The notes beneath the pieces are model-generated. The model had not been told where the DNA came from. It did no database searches and saw only the letters and a program-made list of their open reading frames with translations. Made by a program: the position numbers and the translations under genes. From JAQVEB01 sp028698105 (lineage in GTDB: Bacteria; Bacteroidota; Bacteroidia; Bacteroidales; Dysgonomonadaceae), in contig CAXYYA010000075.1 in NCBI GenBank assembly GCA_964293155.1, positions 1 through 9,437 of the forward strand: a stretch of DNA of 9,437 bases, given 5' to 3'. Shown here piece after piece: positions 5,745 through 9,437 of this stretch (the first letter of the stretch is position 1; every line of letters begins with the position of its first letter).

Positions 5745-7631
5745 ATGAACAAAACAATTTTGGCGTTTCTCGATGAAGCCGTCGGGAAATACGGCGACAA
5801 GCCTTATCTGTATGAAGCCCGTTCGGGCGTGAATTACACATCGCTTACTTACCGCGAAGTGCAGGAGAAATCGAAACAATTTGCCGCCGGGCTCATGCAG
5901 CTTGGGTTGCAGGCCGGCGAGCGGGTTGCGTTGATGTCGGAAGGGAAAAGCTATTGGGTGATCGGCGAGTTGGGCGTTCTGCACGCCGCAGGCGTATGTG
6001 TGCCGCTTTCCGTGAAGCTGGAAACCGAACAGGACATTACGTTCCGCATCAACCATTCCGAGTGCGTTATCGTGATGGCTTCCGATCAGCAAATAACCAA
6101 GCTGCGCCCTCTGAAAGACAAATTACCTACGGTAAAGCATTTTATCCTGCTCGATGAGGTCGCAAACGCAGAACCGGATGAAATACCGTTCGATACCGTG
6201 CTGGAAAACGGGCAATCGTTTATGAACGCCCATCCCGATGCGCTCGAAGAACGCATGCGCACCGTTACGCCCGACACCCTCGCCAACATTTCCTACACTT
6301 CGGGCACAACCGCCAATCCCAAAGGGATCATGCTTTCGCACGGCAACTATACGTGCAATGCCGAGCAGGCCGTTGAGCATCTGAACGGGCTGCCCTCGTA
6401 TTACCGTACATTGCTTATTTTGCCGTGGGATCATTCTTTCGGGCACACGGCGGGAATTTATTCGTTTATGAAATGCGGCGCATCCATTGCATCCGTTGCC
6501 GCAGGCAAAACGCCGATGGAAATTCTGCGAAACGTTCCCAAAAGCATTCAGGCCATCAATCCGCATCTGTTGATGAGCGTTCCCGCGTTGGCGGCCAATT
6601 TCAGGAAAAACATCGAAGCGGGGATTCAGAAAAAAGGGAAAACCACCGAAAATCTTTTCAACAAGGCATTGAAACTGGCTTATGCCTATAACAAAGAAGG
6701 ATTTAACAAAGGCGCCGGCGCTCCGTTTTGGCAAAAACCGATGCTGAAACTGTACGATAAGCTTATTTTCTCCAAAATACGGCAGTCGTTTGCAAGCAAT
6801 ATGGACTACTTTATCGGTGGCGGGGCGTTGCTCGATATCGAGCTTCAGCGGTTCTTTTATGCCATCGGCATTCCGATGTATCAGGGTTACGGTTTGTCGG
6901 AAGCTACGCCTATTATTTCCGCAAACAGCCCGAAAGCACATAAGCTGGGTTCGTCCGGAAAGCCGGTTCCGCACATGGACATCAAAATTGTGGACGATAA
7001 AGGCAGCGAAGTTCCAACGGGTGAAAAAGGTGAGATCGTTATTCGCGGCGGGAACGTGATGAAAGGGTATTGGAAAAATCCCGAAGCTACGGCGCAAACC
7101 ATCGTGGACGGCTGGCTGCACACGGGCGATATGGGTTATCTGGACAAAGACGGATATCTGTATGTGCTGGGGCGCACAAAATCGTTGTTGATCAGCAACG
7201 ATGGCGAAAAGTTTTCGCCCGAAGGCATCGAGGAAGCCATTATGGCCAAATCGCCTTACATTGACCAGATCGTGCTTCACAACAACCAAAGCCCGTACAC
7301 CACGGCGTTGATCGTGGCGAACGCCGATGCGCTGAAGAAACAAACTGCAAACCCCGAAGCGGCGGCACGCATCATCGAAAACGAGCTGAACGCCTACCTG
7401 AAAGGCGGCAAATACGACGGCGAATTTCCATATCGCTGGATCCCGTCGGCCTTCGCGGTTCTGGAAGAACCGTTCACCGAAAAGAACGGCCTGGTGAACT
7501 CCACCATGAAAATCGTGAAACACAAAGTTTACGACAAATACGCAGCGCGTATCGAAGAGCTGCATACGGCGGAAGGCAAAAAACCGGATTCGCGGAGTAA
7601 TTTGGAGGTGTTTAAGAAGTTATTGGGGTAG
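5745..7631 (+). CDS. AMP-binding long-chain fatty acyl-CoA synthetase-like protein
   Basis: This 628-residue enzyme of the ANL superfamily would activate a fatty acid with ATP to an acyl-adenylate and transfer it to CoA, feeding lipid synthesis or acid recycling. Motifs in order: P-loop YTSGTTANPKG (184-194; the usual TTGxPKG has Ala in place of Gly at 190), YGLSEATPII with Glu386 (382-391), WLHTGD with Asp462 (457-462), LGRTKSLLISNDGEKFSPEGIE (475-496) with Arg477, and NGLVNSTMKI (581-590), with Lys589 as the likely adenylation lysine. This last motif and the length match bacterial long-chain acyl-CoA synthetases rather than short-chain ones. There is no signal peptide; the protein is probably cytosolic or peripheral to the membrane. 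It has its own promoter and a hairpin 16 bp after the stop, so it appears monocistronic. Chain-length preference is unknown. Confidence 0.92.
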   Translation: MNKTILAFLDEAVGKYGDKPYLYEARSGVNYTSLTYREVQEKSKQFAAGLMQLGLQAGERVALMSEGKSYWVIGELGVLHAAGVCVPLSVKLETEQDITFRINHSECVIVMASDQQITKLRPLKDKLPTVKHFILLDEVANAEPDEIPFDTVLENGQSFMNAHPDALEERMRTVTPDTLANISYTSGTTANPKGIMLSHGNYTCNAEQAVEHLNGLPSYYRTLLILPWDHSFGHTAGIYSFMKCGASIASVAAGKTPMEILRNVPKSIQAINPHLLMSVPALAANFRKNIEAGIQKKGKTTENLFNKALKLAYAYNKEGFNKGAGAPFWQKPMLKLYDKLIFSKIRQSFASNMDYFIGGGALLDIELQRFFYAIGIPMYQGYGLSEATPIISANSPKAHKLGSSGKPVPHMDIKIVDDKGSEVPTGEKGEIVIRGGNVMKGYWKNPEATAQTIVDGWLHTGDMGYLDKDGYLYVLGRTKSLLISNDGEKFSPEGIEEAIMAKSPYIDQIVLHNNQSPYTTALIVANADALKKQTANPEAAARIIENELNAYLKGGKYDGEFPYRWIPSAFAVLEEPFTEKNGLVNSTMKIVKHKVYDKYAARIEELHTAEGKKPDSRSNLEVFKKLLG

Positions 7632-7647
7632 ATCACTCTGTGCACAA

Positions 7648-7676
7648 GTAGCTGCTGCTTCAAAAGCAGCCGCTAC
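7648..7676. terminator. Long hairpin between convergent genes, possible terminator
   Basis: GTAGCTGCTGCTT (7648-7660) pairs with AAGCAGCCGCTAC (7664-7676) at 12 of 13 positions across a 3-nt loop. It lies 16 bp after the acyl-CoA synthetase stop and about 47 bp beyond the stop of the convergent Cys-rich gene, so it could end transcription from both sides. Neither strand has a T-tract directly after the stem, so it is not a textbook intrinsic terminator. The loop region TTCAAAAGCA (7659-7668) is repeated at 7677-7686. Confidence 0.5.
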
Positions 7677-7722
7677 TTCAAAAGCACGTTCAGAATGATA
7701 AGTTGATAAAGGAATATTGCTT

Positions 7723-7887
7723 TTAGGATAGTTCCTGTTTTTGAGCCTTTTTCGGCACGTCGCACATCGAGCAGCCGCCGCAATAGGGCGAGTCATTCCT
7801 GACGAAGAAGAATTTGTAAATTTCGTGCGCCAGCTTTGCCGCAACGGCAATGCCTATCAGAATAACGATGACGAGTTGTATGTCCAT
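7723..7887 (-). CDS. FeoB-associated-type Cys-rich small membrane protein
   Basis: A 54-residue protein read from the ATG at 7887. It begins MDIQLVIVILIGIAVAAKL, a single membrane-spanning helix (about 4-20), followed by AHEIYKFFFVR and then YCGGCSMC, where Cys36, Cys39 and Cys42 form a CxxCxxC cluster, and a basic tail KKAQKQ. One N-terminal helix plus a short Cys-rich tail is the layout of the small proteins annotated next to the FeoB ferrous-iron transporter in many Bacteroidetes, which may bind iron or a metal cluster. No feoA or feoB is present here, so it is either an orphan or only structurally similar. It is separated from the upstream minus-strand gene by a terminator, so it needs its own promoter; a near-match TACCTTTC lies at 7927-7920. 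Confidence 0.75.
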   Translation of the reverse strand: MDIQLVIVILIGIAVAAKLAHEIYKFFFVRNDSPYCGGCSMCDVPKKAQKQELS

Positions 7888-7931
7888 ATTCTATAAACAA
7901 AGAAACTTTGGAAAAGTTTGAAAGGTACGAT

Positions 7932-7966
7932 ATAATAAAATAACCCCGCGAAACCACTTCGCAGGG
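7932..7966 (-). terminator. Rho-independent terminator of the DUF6261-like gene
   Basis: On the minus strand CCCTGCGAA (7966-7958) pairs with TTCGCGGGG (7952-7944) at 8 of 9 positions across a 5-nt loop, and a T-rich tract (TTATTTTATT) follows. It lies about 46 bp after the stop of the upstream gene and separates that gene from the Cys-rich small gene. Confidence 0.75.
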
Positions 7967-8012
7967 CTATCATTTAATCCCATTTAAAACACCGACTGCA
8001 ACCACGGAGGAA

Positions 8013-8753
8013 TTAACCACCCTCCTCCGCCGGCAAATTACCAACATCAGACAAATCACCATCTTCACTAAGTTCGCGGCCTTCGCGAATGGCGCGTTTA
8101 GCCGATTTCACCACTTCGTTCAGGTCTGCATAGAGATCTTCCCAGCCTTCCACTTTGCGCATGGCGGTAACCAGGTTGAGCCAGTCTTTCACGTTATTCT
8201 CCATCTCAACGCGCGCCACGCTGGCGCTGTCCGTCTGACGAAGCGACGAGTCTATGTCCACCCGTTCCATATCCAACTGTTCGTAGCGGGCTTTGGCCTC
8301 GGCGAGCGTTTGTACTTCCGATGCAAGCCCCAGCGTTTCGATGTATGGAGCGTTCTCCGGCTTGTTCAGTTCCTCGATAATCGTGGTGGTAGAGAAATCG
8401 GCTTCGCCCATCGTCTGTCTGTAAATTTTACCGCCCTTTTTAATCAACGCTGCAATCTTCGCACCTGCCTGTCCTTTCTCTGTATCGGTAAACTGCGCGG
8501 CGCCTTCGGCCACTTTGCGGATGCCTTGCAGGTAATTATATACCTCCATCCCCAGTTGATAAACCGTCTTGTACATTCCGCTGAAGGCGCTTTTAGGCAC
8601 CAACGGCGCGAAAACGGCGTACGCGTCCGTCAATCTCACGAACACCGGATGCTGCCTGGCCTCCGCGTTCGCATTCAAATTGGTTACATTGATCATTCGT
8701 TTGATGGCTGCACCCAGTGAGCGGGTGGATAGCCTTCTCCAGTTTGCTTTCAT
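8013..8753 (-). CDS. DUF6261-like Bacteroidetes helical protein of unknown function
   Basis: This 246-residue protein starts MKANWRRLSTRSLGAAIKRM and has no signal peptide or membrane segment. It looks almost wholly alpha-helical: Ala/Leu/Glu/Lys-rich stretches at about 70-110 and 120-225, including a NKPENAPYIETLGL segment in the middle, and an acidic low-complexity C-terminus (ELSEDGDLSDVGNLPAEEGG). Size, composition and these segments fit the DUF6261 family, which is common in Bacteroidales, often in several copies, with no known role; this assignment is from memory of the family. The ATG at 8753 is preceded by AT-rich sequence without a Shine-Dalgarno. A weak TAGTTTAG -7-like element lies at 8819-8812. 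It has its own terminator downstream. Confidence 0.7.
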   Translation of the reverse strand: MKANWRRLSTRSLGAAIKRMINVTNLNANAEARQHPVFVRLTDAYAVFAPLVPKSAFSGMYKTVYQLGMEVYNYLQGIRKVAEGAAQFTDTEKGQAGAKIAALIKKGGKIYRQTMGEADFSTTTIIEELNKPENAPYIETLGLASEVQTLAEAKARYEQLDMERVDIDSSLRQTDSASVARVEMENNVKDWLNLVTAMRKVEGWEDLYADLNEVVKSAKRAIREGRELSEDGDLSDVGNLPAEEGG

Positions 8754-8796
8754 AGGTTTAATTTTTAGATGAGATTTAAATCACGCGAATCTGTCA

Positions 8797-8806
8797 GGGT
8801 TAACCC
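8797..8806. other. 10-bp perfect palindrome GGGTTAACCC
   Basis: GGGTTAACCC lies in the 93-bp gap between the lipoprotein stop and the DUF6261-like start, 43 bp upstream of the latter and just downstream (in its reading direction) of a weak -7-like motif. It could be an operator half-site pair for a dimeric regulator. A short palindrome like this may also be chance. Confidence 0.3.
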
Positions 8807-8846
8807 GTTTTCTAAACTAATTCCACAACAACTGATACAACAATGT

Positions 8847-9254
8847 TTACAGTTTTACATACTTAGCGATGCATCCTTCTATGCACGGATAATATATTTG
8901 GAGTTCCGATCCCTTATGACGAAACCTGATTTTTAAAGGAGAAATAAGCGGGTCGAAAGGGCAATCAGAACCGTTTATAGTTGAGTCGGATAGGGAATAG
9001 GTTCCGGAACTCGGAATAGTTGTTTCACCCAACATTTCACAAATGGACCCGCTGGATGTGATCACCCCGTTCGGTTGAAATTCGATTGTTTTATTGCTTG
9101 AGACCGTATGGAAGGTTCCGCTTCCATCTCCGGGGTCTGCCAGGACCTCGGTTAATTTCCATTTGCCGATGAGTTCTGTGTTTTCAGTATCATCGCTTCT
9201 GTCGCAGGAGAACAACACTCCGCAAAAGATCAGAAGTACCAGAATTTTTTTCAT
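8847..9254 (-). CDS. Small lipocalin-like lipoprotein
   Basis: A 135-residue lipoprotein. I chose the ATG at 9254 because it places a standard signal peptide at the N-terminus: MKK, a hydrophobic core ILVLLIFCGVL, and the lipobox LFSC with lipidated Cys17. Extending upstream to 9302 would bury the signal. The mature part starts with an acidic linker (DRSDDTENTE), whose Asp after Cys may influence sorting, then ELIGKWKLTEVLADPGDGSG (27-46) and NKTIEFQPNGVITSSGS (54-70), the beta-strand pattern of small Bacteroidetes lipoproteins annotated as lipocalin-like. Four further cysteines (72, 98, 124, 128) could form two disulfides in the envelope. Function unknown; the gene stands alone on the minus strand upstream of the DUF6261-like gene. 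Confidence 0.82.
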   Translation of the reverse strand: MKKILVLLIFCGVLFSCDRSDDTENTELIGKWKLTEVLADPGDGSGTFHTVSSNKTIEFQPNGVITSSGSICEMLGETTIPSSGTYSLSDSTINGSDCPFDPLISPLKIRFRHKGSELQIYYPCIEGCIAKYVKL

Positions 9255-9437
9255 GTGATATATTTTTAGCGATCTACAATCTATACGTAAGATGAATAAC
9301 ACGCCGAAAACGTTGCACGAGAATGTATATTTAACGTCTTTTGTTGTGTTTTTTAACTTTTATTGTTTTTGACGTTATAGTAAGTTTTGTTTTCAGTACG
9401 AAGGTTGTTTTGTTTGTCTGACTATGTTTTGGCTGTG
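9255..9437. other. Non-coding T-rich right edge, no gene seen
   Basis: I see no supported gene. The plus strand from about 9330 on is strongly T/G-rich with repeated TTTTG strings. A perfect 7-bp inverted repeat, TAACGTC (9332-9338) and GACGTTA (9371-9377), is present. The region contains the lipoprotein leader and presumably its promoter, but no exact TAnnTTTG is visible on the minus strand. Confidence 0.4.

Noticed and set aside
6123..7565. 480-codon open frame on the minus strand opposite the acyl-CoA synthetase
   Set aside because: It lies wholly inside a gene with clear ANL motifs; the translation is rich in Arg, Phe, His and Val with no recognisable domain, typical of an antisense shadow frame.
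7620..7850. 76-codon minus-strand frame overlapping the end of the acyl-CoA synthetase gene
   Set aside because: It is a different frame of the same strand as the 54-residue Cys-rich protein, reads through the hairpin at 7648-7676 and has Ala/Glu repeats caused by that palindrome.
9255..9302. Upstream extension of the lipoprotein to a start at 9302
   Set aside because: It would put 16 polar residues before the MKK signal peptide and break a normal lipoprotein N-terminus; the start at 9254 is favoured.
1..9437. CRISPR array, tRNA, rRNA, riboswitch, defence system or transposase gene
   Set aside because: No regularly spaced repeats, tRNA-like cloverleaf, conserved rRNA segment or transposase motif was seen on either strand.

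Overview
The window looks like chromosomal DNA of a Bacteroidota member, probably Bacteroidales. Several intergenic regions carry exact TAnnTTTG motifs (the Bacteroidetes -7 element), start codons lack clear Shine-Dalgarno sequences, a 246-residue protein resembles the Bacteroidetes-restricted DUF6261 family, and a small lipoprotein has the short signal peptide and LFSC lipobox typical of the phylum. Coding GC is moderate and intergenic DNA is AT-rich.

Left part (1-3925): a partial divergent gene runs off the left edge. A 247-bp intergenic region follows, with a perfect CCCGAA/TTCGGG hairpin and two tandem TATATTTG motifs. Then comes a tight three-gene plus-strand operon (gaps 20 and 25 bp) closed by a strong terminator: an AP-endonuclease-2-type TIM-barrel sugar isomerase/epimerase, a cytoplasmic Gfo/Idh/MocA oxidoreductase, and a second Gfo/Idh/MocA oxidoreductase with a Tat-type signal and possible lipobox. 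This combination suggests oxidoreductive processing of a sugar, inositol or glycoside (a 3-keto-sugar route is one candidate), with one redox step possibly outside the cytoplasm.

Middle (3926-4192): the convergent gap before the next gene is filled by a 259-bp AT-rich, non-coding, quasi-palindromic element. It has 18-bp terminal inverted repeats (16/18 identical) and 7-8-bp flanking direct repeats (TCTTTTA/A). It looks like a MITE inserted exactly at the stop codon of the MATE transporter gene, separating that gene from a terminator it probably shared with the operon. This is the most interesting structure in the window.

Right part (4190-9437): a MATE-family efflux transporter (minus) and a long-chain acyl-CoA synthetase-like AMP-binding enzyme (plus) diverge from a 148-bp region with a Bacteroidetes-type promoter for each. 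Three minus-strand genes follow: a 54-residue Cys-rich single-pass protein like the FeoB-associated small proteins (no feoB is visible here), a DUF6261-like helical protein with its own terminator, and a 135-residue lipocalin-like lipoprotein. The last 183 bp contain no gene that I can support. I found no RNA gene, CRISPR array or transposase gene.
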